NCBI RefSeq assembly: GCF_006337165.1
Contig: NZ_CP040896.1
Span: forward strand, 3,844,001-3,908,000
Direction of reading: 5' to 3'
Source: Hymenobacter jejuensis
GTDB taxonomy: Bacteria; Bacteroidota; Bacteroidia; Cytophagales; Hymenobacteraceae
DNA: 64,000 nt
A model generated the notes under the pieces. The model was not told where the DNA came from. It did not search any database and saw nothing but the letters and a program-made list of their open reading frames with translations. The translations under genes were made by a program, and so were the position numbers. Below, one piece after another: positions 7,734-15,790 of this stretch (position 1 is the stretch's first letter; the number at the start of each line of letters is the position of its first letter).

Positions 7734-8390
7734 ATGCGTTTCAGCCGTTTCTTGCTTCCCTTTTTGCTCATCACTGTTCTGGCTTCCTGCACCGGCAGCC
7801 TGCAAGATGAGCGTTCGCAGCCCAACTCCAACGTAATGCCTGCGGAAACCAATCGCCCGCCGGTGGCTACCAAGCCCGTTGCACCGCCTACTGCCCTAGA
7901 TACTACGAATTTCTCGCCCCAGTTTCTGCAAGAGTTGAAGCAGCTCATGGACCGCGAGAAGTATTCGGTGCGGGGCCAATGGCTGATTGTTGGGAACAAC
8001 GATTCAGTGGCGTTTCCGGCGGAATTGCCTAAGCGCCAGTCGGTAGTGTACGCAGCCTCAGCCGGCGACCGTACCTACAAACTGACGGTTACGCGCCGCA
8101 ATTTTACCACGCTGCGCTACGCCGCCGAGGTGACGGAGCGCGGTAAGCGCATTTCCTACACCACTGGCACGGCCGACCTAAAGCCCAGTTTCTATGTGGC
8201 GGCCGAAGTGCCCATCGATACCAAGACGCAAACGGCCTACGGCGCTTCCGAATACGTGAGCAGTGCTAAGTCGCTGTCGTTGCTCATTGGTACTGGCCCC
8301 GATGCCGATAAGGCCGAAGTGTATACCGCCAACGCCAAAGGTCAAACGCTGCCCGCCTGGCGCAACGCCCCAACCTTGCGCCGACAATAG
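7734..8390 (+). CDS. Putative lipoprotein, unknown
   Basis: A 218-aa exported protein: signal peptide MRFSRFLLPFLLITV followed by the lipobox LASC (Cys at about residue 19), so probably lipid-anchored. The next 30 residues are Pro/Ser/Thr-rich, then a mixed alpha/beta domain begins at about residue 60. No enzyme motif is seen. It converges with the flavin reductase gene across a perfect 15-bp hairpin. Confidence 0.75.
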   Translation: MRFSRFLLPFLLITVLASCTGSLQDERSQPNSNVMPAETNRPPVATKPVAPPTALDTTNFSPQFLQELKQLMDREKYSVRGQWLIVGNNDSVAFPAELPKRQSVVYAASAGDRTYKLTVTRRNFTTLRYAAEVTERGKRISYTTGTADLKPSFYVAAEVPIDTKTQTAYGASEYVSSAKSLSLLIGTGPDADKAEVYTANAKGQTLPAWRNAPTLRRQ

Positions 8391-8401
8391 GTTGTATTTT
8401 T

Positions 8402-8438
8402 AAAACACAAGTAATTGATTATAAATTACTTGTGTTTT
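8402..8438. terminator. Perfect 15-bp bidirectional hairpin
   Basis: AAAACACAAGTAATT (8402-8416) pairs exactly with AATTACTTGTGTTTT (8424-8438), loop of 7 nt. A- and T-runs flank both sides. It holds the flavin reductase stop codon and starts 12 nt after the lipoprotein stop. Confidence 0.85.
8409..8431. repeat. Stop-associated AT palindrome, copy 4
   Basis: The centre of the hairpin (GTAATTGATTATAAATTAC) is a repeat copy extended by unrelated arms into a stronger stem. It contains the flavin reductase stop at 8426-8428. Confidence 0.55.
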
Positions 8439-9058
8439 GGTCCTTGGCCAACTCTAGCGTACTCAAACGCGGCGATTTTGCGCACCGCATGATAGGTGTC
8501 GAGGCCGGAAATGCAGACGTCCTCGACGCCGTTTAAGTCCAAGGAGCCATCTTCGGCGATTAGGTCTTCTGGCAGGTACAGCGACTGCACCGTACCGATC
8601 AGCAGGCTGGTGCCGTTGGCTTTGATGGGCACTTCTTCCAGCAGCTTCAGGCCCATTTTGATGCGGCTTTCCCGCACGTAGGGCGCACCGAATCCATCCA
8701 AAAACTCGGCCCCGAACCCGCAGGTATCGAACTCCGATTCTTCGCGCGAAAACTTGGCCGATGTGTAATGCGCCTCGCCCACGAAGCCGGCGTGCACATG
8801 GTTGATGGTGTAGCAGCCCGTGGCCAGAATGTTGTCGTAAGTGTGGCGCTCGACGGTGGTGGGGCGCAGGATGAAACCAATCAGGGCGGGGTTGGAGCCC
8901 ATGTGCACCACCGAGCTGATAATGGCCAGATTCGTAGCGCCTTCCGCCGAAGCCGTCCCGACGAGGTTGGCCGGTTTGTAACCCGTCACGGAGTTGATTA
9001 GGTTAAGGCGAAAGACCTTTTCCATGCCCCGGATGTCTTCGTCGGTGATGCGCTTCAT
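8426..9058 (-). CDS. Flavin reductase-like FMN-binding protein
   Basis: A 210-aa cytoplasmic protein of the flavin reductase-like, split-barrel FMN-binding family. NSVTGYKPANLVGTASAEGATNLAIISSVVHMGSNPALIGFILRP at about 13-57 is the barrel strand region that binds FMN, followed by HTYDNILATGCYTINHVH, a usual segment. Members reduce free flavin with NAD(P)H or act as FMN-dependent oxidoreductases; no partner monooxygenase adjoins, so the reaction is open. The start at 9058 (MKRITDEDI) replaces the longer ATG at 9130, whose extra residues are not conserved-looking. Confidence 0.88.
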   Translation of the reverse strand: MKRITDEDIRGMEKVFRLNLINSVTGYKPANLVGTASAEGATNLAIISSVVHMGSNPALIGFILRPTTVERHTYDNILATGCYTINHVHAGFVGEAHYTSAKFSREESEFDTCGFGAEFLDGFGAPYVRESRIKMGLKLLEEVPIKANGTSLLIGTVQSLYLPEDLIAEDGSLDLNGVEDVCISGLDTYHAVRKIAAFEYARVGQGPKHK

Positions 9059-9145
9059 ACAGCAGAGAGTTGGTGCGTGTTGGCCCAAACAACCCGCCAC
9101 CGGGCCATAGGTTTCGGTTGGGTGGCGCAAAAGCTTATCGCGCGA

Positions 9146-9886
9146 TCAGCGCGTCGTAGAGTAGGCGACGCCCACCGTGATGTTGGTGTTGTCGGGGAAT
9201 TTGCCCTCGATCACACGGCTTTCGTGGGTGTAGTTGTAGCTGAAGTTGACCGAAAACTTGTGCGGCAGCTTGAGCGCCAATGTGGTAAGGTTGCTAAAGC
9301 GGTAGTCGCCAAAATCCACCACGGATGGCTGGTAGAACGTAACTGAGCTAAGCGTCAGAAAGGACTGAGAATAAGCCACTTTCAGGCGGGCCGAGTTGCG
9401 GGTGGTAAGGCGGGCGGTGCCGTTGAGAAAGTTGGTTTTCTCGCGTATGATGAGGTTGCTCACCGACACTTCCCTGCCCAGCGTATCGGAATAAAATGCC
9501 CAGCCCGGCCCCGCACCCAGCTGCACCCGGCTGGTGATGCCGCGCAGGTTGCTGCGCTCGAAGCCGCCAATAGCGTAGGCCCGAAATCGGCCTTTGTAGT
9601 AGTAAGGCGTGGCATTAAGCAGCAACTCCCGCTCTTTCAGCAACTGGTCCTGCTTGCCGTAAATAAAGCTGCCCGTTAGCGGCAATCCGTAGTGCTGACC
9701 GCGTGTAAACGTAACAGCCTGTGTAGTAGATAATAACGTGCGGCTTACGCCGCCCCGGCTGTATGCGCCCGTCAGCTGGCCGGTATACACGATAAGGGTA
9801 GTGTCGCGCTGTTGCTGGTTTTGGGCTTGTGCGGAAGAAGTGAGAAATACGGCTAAGAAGCAGGAGAGCAGAAGATAAAGGCGCAT
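9146..9886 (-). CDS. DUF481-like outer-membrane beta-barrel protein
   Basis: A 246-aa exported protein. A signal peptide (MRLYLLLSCFLAVFLTSSAQA, spanning about residues 1-21) leads into alternating polar/aromatic beta strands such as LKVAYSQSFLTLS and FSVNFSYNYTHES, ending in VGVAYSTTR, the pattern of a small outer-membrane barrel like DUF481 (salt-induced) proteins. The ATG at 9886 was chosen over the TTG at 9901. No operon partner is close: 87 nt separate it from the flavin reductase start. Confidence 0.7.
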   Translation of the reverse strand: MRLYLLLSCFLAVFLTSSAQAQNQQQRDTTLIVYTGQLTGAYSRGGVSRTLLSTTQAVTFTRGQHYGLPLTGSFIYGKQDQLLKERELLLNATPYYYKGRFRAYAIGGFERSNLRGITSRVQLGAGPGWAFYSDTLGREVSVSNLIIREKTNFLNGTARLTTRNSARLKVAYSQSFLTLSSVTFYQPSVVDFGDYRFSNLTTLALKLPHKFSVNFSYNYTHESRVIEGKFPDNTNITVGVAYSTTR

Positions 9887-10018
9887 AGGCAATGAGGACA
9901 AAGGCCTCGAAGTGAATGCAAGTATAATGTCTGATTTCCTTCGAAAGGACCACCTGAGGCATATATAAATAGTGAGATATAGCTACTTTTAGCCATTCAC
10001 TTCCTGTGCTATTCAGCT

Positions 10019-10666
10019 ATGAGCAACATGATTCAGTTCGTCGCCAACCACGACGATTTATCCACTGACCGAGGGTTTCAGTTTAAGTTTTACTGCGACA
10101 AGTGTCATAACGGGCATATGTCGCAGTTCCAGCCGAATGCCATTGGCATCGCCGGGGAGCTGATGCGAGCTGCCGGCAGCTTCTTTGGTGGCAGCTTTTC
10201 CGATGCGGGGAGCGCCGCCTACCACGTGCAGCGTGCCGTTGGCGGAAAAGCGCACGATGCCGCGTTGGAAAAGGCGGTGCAGGAAGGCAAGCAGTACTTT
10301 AAGCAGTGTACCCGCTGCGGGCATTGGGTGTGTCCCGATGTGTGCTGGAACCACCAAGCGGGCCTGTGCGAATCCTGCGCCCCCGACGAGCACGAGGAGT
10401 TATCGGCTCAGCAGGCCCAGGCTACCAGTGAGCAAATCCACACCAAAACGCGCCAGCAAGATTATACCAAGGACTTGGATTTCCTGAGCCGGGGCGGGTT
10501 GGTGCAATGCAGCAACTGCCAGAGCAAGCTCAGCCCCGGTCAAAAATTCTGTCCGCAATGTGGGACGCCCAGTGCCACTCAGGCTAAAGACAAGTTCTGC
10601 GTCGATTGCGGCACTACTTTAAAGGCCGATCAGCGGTTTTGCGCCGAATGCGGCGCTAAGCAATAG
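10019..10666 (+). CDS. Multi-zinc-ribbon protein
   Basis: A 215-aa soluble protein rich in CxxC pairs: YCDKC (about 25-29), QCTRCGHWVCPDVC and LCESC (about 97-121), CSNC/CPQC (about 165-181) and CVDCG/CAECG (about 192-213). The last two pairs form complete rubredoxin-like zinc ribbons, so three or more zinc sites are likely. The middle (about 40-90) is helical and Gly/Ala-rich. Such proteins serve as protein- or nucleic acid-binding scaffolds; the exact role is unknown. Confidence 0.8.
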   Translation: MSNMIQFVANHDDLSTDRGFQFKFYCDKCHNGHMSQFQPNAIGIAGELMRAAGSFFGGSFSDAGSAAYHVQRAVGGKAHDAALEKAVQEGKQYFKQCTRCGHWVCPDVCWNHQAGLCESCAPDEHEELSAQQAQATSEQIHTKTRQQDYTKDLDFLSRGGLVQCSNCQSKLSPGQKFCPQCGTPSATQAKDKFCVDCGTTLKADQRFCAECGAKQ

Positions 10667-10726
10667 ATACTTATACACGACCGCCTTGGCGCTTATACTA
10701 ACCTAACAGCCGCCGTGATGCTTAAC

Positions 10727-10775
10727 AAAAAGAAGCCGCCCCGATTGCTTAGCAGAAATCGGAGCGGCTTCTTTT
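10727..10775. terminator. Hairpin between zinc-ribbon and transketolase-C genes
   Basis: Arms 10728-10746 and 10757-10775 pair over about 19 positions with one mismatch (core GAAGCCGC / GCGGCTTC), bounded by AAAA and TTTT. It serves the convergent genes on both sides. Confidence 0.85.
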
Positions 10776-10790
10776 CATTAGTCTTACAGC

Positions 10791-11747
10791 CTACTTCCGG
10801 CGGCTCATTACCTTCTCTACGGCGGCCACAATCGCGGCTTCGTTGAGCTTGTATTTCTCCATCAATTGGTCGGGGGTGCCGGACTCGCCGAAGCTGTCGT
10901 TGACGCCTACCATTTCCAGCGGCAACGGCTCTTCACGGGCCAGTAGCTGCGCAATGCTGTCGCCGAGGCCGCCGTTGAACTGGTGTTCCTCGGCCGACAC
11001 TACACACCGCGTTTTGCGCACCGATTGCAAAATGGCTTCGCTGTCTAAAGGCTTAATAGTGTGGATATTAATGATTTCGGCGTTGATGCCTTTTTCCGCC
11101 AGGATTTTACCGGCCAAGATGGCTTTCCACACTAGGTGGCCCGTCGCGAAAATGCTCACGTCGGTGCCTTCGTTCAGCAGTACGGCCTTGCCAATTTTGA
11201 ACTCCTGATCGGCGGGTGTAAAGTTGGGCACTACTGGTCGGCCAAAACGCAGGTACACAGGGCCTTCGTGCTCGGCAATGGCGATGGTAGCGGCTTTGGT
11301 TTGGTTGAAGTCGCAGGGGTTGATGACGGTCATGTGCGGAAGCATTTTCATCATCCCGAGGTCTTCCAGAATCTGGTGCGTGGCACCGTCTTCGCCCAGC
11401 GTCACGCCGGCGTGCGAAGCGCAGATCTTTACGTTTTTGCCCGAATACGCAATGCTCTGCCGGATTTGGTCGTAGACGCGGCCGGTGCTGAAGTTGGCAA
11501 ACGTGCCCGTAAACGGAATTTTGCCGCCAATGGTCATGCCCGCGGCGAGGCCCATCATGTTGGCTTCGGCAATGCCTACTTGGAAGAAACGCTCTGGAAA
11601 GTCGTTTTTGAAAGCATCCATTTTGAGCGAGCCAGTAAGGTCGGCGCAGAGCGCTACCACATTGGGGTTCTTCTTGCCTAATTCATGCAAGCCAGCACCA
11701 AAGCCCGAGCGGGTATCTTTTGATTCAGAGTAGGGGAATTCTTTCAT
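10791..11747 (-). CDS. Transketolase, C-terminal subunit
   Basis: A 318-aa protein equal to the pyrimidine-binding and C-terminal domains of transketolase; with the N-terminal subunit at 13546-14448 it would form the TPP enzyme of the non-oxidative pentose phosphate pathway. Marks: FFQVGIAEANMMGLAAGM (about 57-74), the Glu that activates TPP, SHAGVTLGEDGATHQILEDL (about 112-131), and VVSAEEHQFNGGLGD near 258-272. The start MKEFPYSES at 11747 is the usual N-terminus of this subunit; the open frame to 11981 has no homology. A terminator at 11787-11819 separates it from the VWA gene, so it probably has its own promoter. Confidence 0.93.
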   Translation of the reverse strand: MKEFPYSESKDTRSGFGAGLHELGKKNPNVVALCADLTGSLKMDAFKNDFPERFFQVGIAEANMMGLAAGMTIGGKIPFTGTFANFSTGRVYDQIRQSIAYSGKNVKICASHAGVTLGEDGATHQILEDLGMMKMLPHMTVINPCDFNQTKAATIAIAEHEGPVYLRFGRPVVPNFTPADQEFKIGKAVLLNEGTDVSIFATGHLVWKAILAGKILAEKGINAEIINIHTIKPLDSEAILQSVRKTRCVVSAEEHQFNGGLGDSIAQLLAREEPLPLEMVGVNDSFGESGTPDQLMEKYKLNEAAIVAAVEKVMSRRK

Positions 11748-11786
11748 GTAGGAAGGTTGGAAGAGAAGTAAGAAAAAGTAGAAGAC

Positions 11787-11819
11787 CAAACTCCCTTTCT
11801 TGGTAAGGAAGGGAGTTTG
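11787..11819 (-). terminator. Terminator after the VWA gene
   Basis: CAAACTCCCTT (11787-11797) pairs with AAGGGAGTTTG (11809-11819). It lies 11 nt past the VWA stop and before the transketolase C-subunit start. Confidence 0.75.
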
Positions 11820-11829
11820 ACGTTCGGCG

Positions 11830-13236
11830 TCATTTCCCAAACAGGTTAACCGAAGTTGTCTGGCCGCTGCGGATGGTGAAGCTCCGCACATCGGTAAACT
11901 TGCTGCCCGTAGCCGTGGCCGTGCGGAACACAATTCGGTAGGGGCCGGGCTGCATCGGCAGGTTGATTTTGCTGCTGCCACCGTCGGGGAGGTTGTACAC
12001 CCACGTTTGCGAATCGTCTTGATTGAGCTTATAAATGCTGCCGTAGCCTTTTAGATCGGTGATGATGTTGAGCGTGCCGGGTGCATCGTAAGTCACGGCC
12101 ATTTCCTGGCCCTGCTTCACCGTAATGCGGCGCATGATGCGGGGCAGCGTGAGCAACTCCACTTCATAGTTACCGGCCAAAAGCTTCTGTTTGGCGCCAA
12201 ACGACAGCGCCACCACCGTCGCCGGATTGCCCGCTTGCCGCACCACGGCGCGCATCGTGCCGTAGGGGTTAGGCGTCAGGTTTGGCGGTTGCAGCCACAG
12301 CGTACCTTGCGGCGTTTTGTAGCTGAACACGTTGGCTTTGCCCGGCCGAATCGCCAGGTTCTCCTGCCGTACTGATGGTACCGTGTTGATAATCAGATCG
12401 TAACTCTGCAAGGCGTCGATGTCAACTACATCCGGTGTGCCTTTGGCGTCGCGGAAATGGACGTAGTTGTATTCTGGCTGATCGGTCACGTTGTTGACGA
12501 AGGTCATGTTGACATTCGACTCCACTGGGCGTCCGCTTTCGTCGGTGAGGTTGATGCTGACCGTAGTTTTGGCCAGCGTTTGGGCTACTACATCGTTGAG
12601 GATGGTGCGGAAAGTTTTCACATCGGCCGCGTTGTAGTAGCGCCCCAGGCATTCGAGCTGCTTGCCAAACTCCCGTTCCGCCCCAATCCCGATCACAAAC
12701 GGCTTCAAAAAAATGCGCTTGCGCTGCAACGCCAAGGAAGTAGCGCACGGGTCGCCTTTGCACGATTCGAGGCCGTCGGTGATGAGAATCAGGACGTTGC
12801 GGGCGGTTTTGTCAGTCGGGAAATCGTTAGCGGCCTGTTGCAGCGAGTACGTGATCGGCGTGTTGCCGCGCGGCTCAATCTGCCTCAGCTTGTCTTTTAT
12901 TGCCTTGGCATTTTTGACCGAAAAAGGCACTTCCAAGCGCGAATCCTCGCAGTTGTTTTCTTCTTTCGGGTACAAATGGCCGTACACCCGCAGGCCCAGC
13001 TCCAGATTGGGATAGGCGTTGAGCGAGTCGGCCATTTTGACCAACAAGCCTTTGGCTACGTCCATCCGCGGCCGGCCTTCCCAAGGCGCTAACATGCTCC
13101 CTGAGGCATCCAGCAGAAACAGAATGCGCGTCACGCGGGGCTTTTCAGGCGGTGCGTTTTGAGCGCGTGCCGGCATTACTAGCCAGAGTGTGGCTAGTTG
13201 TACGCAGCACCATACCCAAAACCCACGTTTACTCAT
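11830..13236 (-). CDS. Exported von Willebrand factor A domain protein
   Basis: A 468-aa protein with a signal peptide (cleavage after PARAQ, about residue 26) and a VWA domain at about 35-215. The metal-ion-dependent adhesion site starts with LFLLDASGSM; a Thr (GNTPITYSL) and Asp (LILITDGLESC) complete it. The C-terminal half is beta-rich with no transmembrane helix. Such proteins bind other proteins through a divalent metal; the target is unknown. The gene lies between the two transketolase halves and is followed by its own terminator. Confidence 0.85.
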   Translation of the reverse strand: MSKRGFWVWCCVQLATLWLVMPARAQNAPPEKPRVTRILFLLDASGSMLAPWEGRPRMDVAKGLLVKMADSLNAYPNLELGLRVYGHLYPKEENNCEDSRLEVPFSVKNAKAIKDKLRQIEPRGNTPITYSLQQAANDFPTDKTARNVLILITDGLESCKGDPCATSLALQRKRIFLKPFVIGIGAEREFGKQLECLGRYYNAADVKTFRTILNDVVAQTLAKTTVSINLTDESGRPVESNVNMTFVNNVTDQPEYNYVHFRDAKGTPDVVDIDALQSYDLIINTVPSVRQENLAIRPGKANVFSYKTPQGTLWLQPPNLTPNPYGTMRAVVRQAGNPATVVALSFGAKQKLLAGNYEVELLTLPRIMRRITVKQGQEMAVTYDAPGTLNIITDLKGYGSIYKLNQDDSQTWVYNLPDGGSSKINLPMQPGPYRIVFRTATATGSKFTDVRSFTIRSGQTTSVNLFGK

Positions 13237-13238
13237 AT

Positions 13239-13529
13239 CTATTCCACTTGAACTATTGTAGCGGTCGAGCTACCTGAAGCTTCCTGTTTTACAAAAATTC
13301 CTATTAAGCTAACAATAACCGCTACAGAGCCTAATAGCACAAGTAGTTTGGTTTTATATGACTTGTTAAGTGTAATATAAGCAAGGCCTAATGCAATAGC
13401 TGTTGCAGCTATCCCAGCACAGAGTCCTGGGATGATCCCCAAGGAGTCTTTTACAGCCATTGGTACAGAGACTATCCAAAGAGTCAATAAAACAGCTTTG
13501 TATGTCTGAGGCTCAAGAAGTTGCTTCAT
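13239..13529 (-). CDS. Small three-helix membrane protein, unknown
   Basis: A 96-aa hydrophobic protein with transmembrane segments near 12-28, 34-54 and 61-82. Its bases are more AT-rich than both flanking genes. It lies 2 nt upstream of the VWA gene and 16 nt after the transketolase N-subunit stop, so it is probably co-transcribed with both. No family recognised. Confidence 0.65.
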   Translation of the reverse strand: MKQLLEPQTYKAVLLTLWIVSVPMAVKDSLGIIPGLCAGIAATAIALGLAYITLNKSYKTKLLVLLGSVAVIVSLIGIFVKQEASGSSTATIVQVE

Positions 13530-13545
13530 CCTGTAGGAATCATTT

Positions 13546-14448
13546 TTAGTAATCGCTGGCTTCTTCCACCAGCAATTGTTGCAGTGCCTTTTCCAGTTGC
13601 TCGTCGTTTGGGGCTACGCCGTGCCATTTGTGCGACCCCATCATGAAATCGACGCCGAAACCCATCTGCGTGTCCATCAGAATCATCGTGGGCTGGCCTT
13701 GGCCGACATAGCTGCGGGCTTCTTCCAAGGTCGGGAGCAAGGTTTCAAACTGGTTGCCGTCGGTTTCGAGTACGCGCCAGCCGAAGGCTTCAAACTTGGC
13801 GCGCAAGTCGCCGAGACCACCGATTTTGTCGGTTGGGCCGTCGATTTGCTGGCCGTTGCGGTCGACGATGGCAATGAGGTTATCGACTTTGTGGTGCGGG
13901 GCATATAGGGCCGCTTCCCACACCTGGCCTTCTTCCAACTCGCCGTCGCCCATGAGCACGTACACAAGGCGGTCGTCGTTGTTGAGTTTTTTAGCCTGCG
14001 CCGCGCCCGTTGCCACACTTAAGCCCTGGCCCAGCGAGCCCGAGGCAATGCGAATGCCCGGCAAGCCTTCTTCCGTAGCTGGGTGGCCCTGCACCCGCGA
14101 GTTGAGCTTGCGGAACGTAGCCAGCTCGCTCACTGGGAAGTAGCCCGACCGCGCCAGCACCGAATACAGCGTAGCCGAAATGTGCCCGTTGGACAGGAAA
14201 AACAAATCTTCGCCCACGCCGTCCATCGAGAACTCGGGGTTGTGCTTCATGATGCGGAAGTACAGCGCCACCAGCAAATCGGTGCAGCCCAACGAGCCGC
14301 CGGGGTGGCCAGAATTAACGGCGTGCACCATGCGCACAATGTCGCGCCGTACCTGCGCCGCCAGCTGTTTCAGCTCGGCCACGGAGCGCTCCGGCTGCCT
14401 AGATTGGATTTCGGGTTGTACGTCGGGAGTGGTAGGGGCTTCCTGCAT
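13546..14448 (-). CDS. Transketolase, N-terminal subunit
   Basis: A 300-aa protein equal to the TPP-binding domain of transketolase: VNSGHPGGSLGCTDLLVALYF (about 44-64), SLGQGLSVATGAAQAKKL (about 130-147) and the TPP motif MGDGELEEGQVWEA (about 156-169), ending in MGSHKWHGVAPND. Partner of the C-subunit. In most genomes with a split enzyme the two halves adjoin; here about 1.8 kb with two other genes intervenes. ATG at 14448 (MQEAPTTPDV) was chosen over 14505. Confidence 0.92.
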   Translation of the reverse strand: MQEAPTTPDVQPEIQSRQPERSVAELKQLAAQVRRDIVRMVHAVNSGHPGGSLGCTDLLVALYFRIMKHNPEFSMDGVGEDLFFLSNGHISATLYSVLARSGYFPVSELATFRKLNSRVQGHPATEEGLPGIRIASGSLGQGLSVATGAAQAKKLNNDDRLVYVLMGDGELEEGQVWEAALYAPHHKVDNLIAIVDRNGQQIDGPTDKIGGLGDLRAKFEAFGWRVLETDGNQFETLLPTLEEARSYVGQGQPTMILMDTQMGFGVDFMMGSHKWHGVAPNDEQLEKALQQLLVEEASDY

Positions 14449-14612
14449 TGGGTTAGGTTGAGAAGGGTAGATGGGCAAAGTTAGTATTCTTGCTGAAGCC
14501 AACACAATCGATTGTGTAAAAAATTATTGCTTTTGAACGGTGGTAAGGGCAGAAGTGAGACCGACCCGATGCAGCCCAAGCCACATCGAGCAATAAACTC
14601 CTATAACGCAAT

Positions 14613-14658
14613 AATCCCTTCACCATCAATTATGTATTTTATTGATAATGAAGGGATT
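14613..14658 (-). terminator. Hairpin terminator after bcp
   Basis: Arms 14613-14630 and 14641-14658 pair at 16 of 18 positions (AATCCCTTCA / TGAAGGGATT) around an AT loop, 24 nt past the bcp stop on the minus strand. Confidence 0.75.
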
Positions 14659-14682
14659 ACGAGAAGCTGACTTGCAACGTGC

Positions 14683-15129
14683 TTACACAAGCTGGGCTGT
14701 GTGTTCTTTCGTATCGACTTTGGTGATGACTTTCTCGATAACACCTTGCTCATCAATGAGAAAGGTGGTGCGCACGGTGCCCATATAGGTGCGGCCGTAC
14801 ATCGATTTTTCCTGCCACACCCCGTAGTCCTGCACGATTTTCTGATCGGTATCGGCCAGCAGCGGGAAAGGCAGGTCATATTTCAGCGCAAACTTCTTGT
14901 GCGATTTCTCATCGTCAACGCTCACCCCGATTACCTGCACGTTTTTGGCCGTGAGCTCTTCCTGGTGGTCGCGCAGGTTGCAGGCTTGGGCTGTGCAGCC
15001 GGGCGTATCGTCTTTGGGGTAAAAATAAAGCGCCACTTTTTTGCCACGGAAGTCGCTGAGACGTAGGAGGTTACCATCTTGGTCGTGGGCTTCGATAGCG
15101 GGAGCAGGATCGCCGGCTTGCAGGGACAT
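14683..15129 (-). CDS. bcp: Thiol peroxidase Bcp (atypical 2-Cys peroxiredoxin)
   Basis: A 148-aa cytoplasmic peroxiredoxin that reduces hydrogen peroxide and organic peroxides with thioredoxin. The peroxidatic Cys45 lies in DDTPGCTAQAC, with the resolving Cys50 five residues on, the Bcp arrangement. YPKDDTPGCT and VIGVSVDDEKSHKKFALKY are family marks, and the length is normal. It starts 10 nt after the lipocalin stop, so the two are co-transcribed, suggesting a shared role in oxidative or lipid stress. Confidence 0.95.
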   Translation of the reverse strand: MSLQAGDPAPAIEAHDQDGNLLRLSDFRGKKVALYFYPKDDTPGCTAQACNLRDHQEELTAKNVQVIGVSVDDEKSHKKFALKYDLPFPLLADTDQKIVQDYGVWQEKSMYGRTYMGTVRTTFLIDEQGVIEKVITKVDTKEHTAQLV

Positions 15130-15139
15130 GGCTAGAGCG

Positions 15140-15703
15140 TTAGGGGTTGGTGATGAGGGGTTGCGCTGTAAAAATGAGGTTTTCTACCGGAAAGCCCAAC
15201 GAGCGGGCAATGCCCACCAGGTGATCGCGGGTAGGCCGGGGCAACTGCGGCGTCCGGCTCAAAAGCCACAAGTTTTTGCGGCCCGGTTCGCCTACCAAGG
15301 CGTAGCGATAATCCAGCGGGTCCAAATCCAAGATCCAATAGTCGCCCTCGAAAGGCCAGAAAAAGCTGACTTTCAACTTGGCGTTGGTTTCGGGATCAAC
15401 CACGCGGGCCACGCCTTTCACGGATTCCACGGGGCCATTTACGCCGTCTTGGTGGCATGTATTAACAACGTCAACTTTGCCGTCGGAGCGCAGGTGGTAG
15501 TGGGCTGTGACGTGCTGGCAGCCTTTTTCGAAGCGCGTAGGCAGGCGGGCTATCTCATACCACAGGCCCGAATAGCGCTTCAGATCGACGTAGCGGGCAA
15601 CGGGAAGCGAGGTCCGCTGGCGGGCACGGTTGTAGAGCCAGGTTGTAGTAGCCACAGCTGCCGTGGCAGCGGCAGCAAGCAGAATAGGTCGGCGGGTTTT
15701 CAT
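15140..15703 (-). CDS. Lipocalin (Blc-like)
   Basis: A 187-aa lipocalin of the bacterial Blc/apolipoprotein D group. The family signature GLWYEIARLPTRFEKGC lies at about 46-62, with NTCHQDG and FFWPFEGDYWILDLDPLDYRYALVGEP further on. The N-terminus has one hydrophobic segment (about 7-24) without a clear lipobox, so it may be membrane-anchored or periplasmic. Members bind lysophospholipids or other lipids. It directly precedes bcp. Confidence 0.9.
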   Translation of the reverse strand: MKTRRPILLAAAATAAVATTTWLYNRARQRTSLPVARYVDLKRYSGLWYEIARLPTRFEKGCQHVTAHYHLRSDGKVDVVNTCHQDGVNGPVESVKGVARVVDPETNAKLKVSFFWPFEGDYWILDLDPLDYRYALVGEPGRKNLWLLSRTPQLPRPTRDHLVGIARSLGFPVENLIFTAQPLITNP

Positions 15704-15790
15704 GGGCAGGAGGGATGGTAAACGAAAAGCCGTGGAAACTGCTTGCCTACTGGCAAAACAGCCCCCACAGCTTTTACGCAGATTTAAAAG

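Noticed and set aside
10791..11981. N-terminal extension of the transketolase C-subunit to 11981
   Set aside because: The extra 78 residues overlap the VWA gene and the terminator and have no homology to the family.
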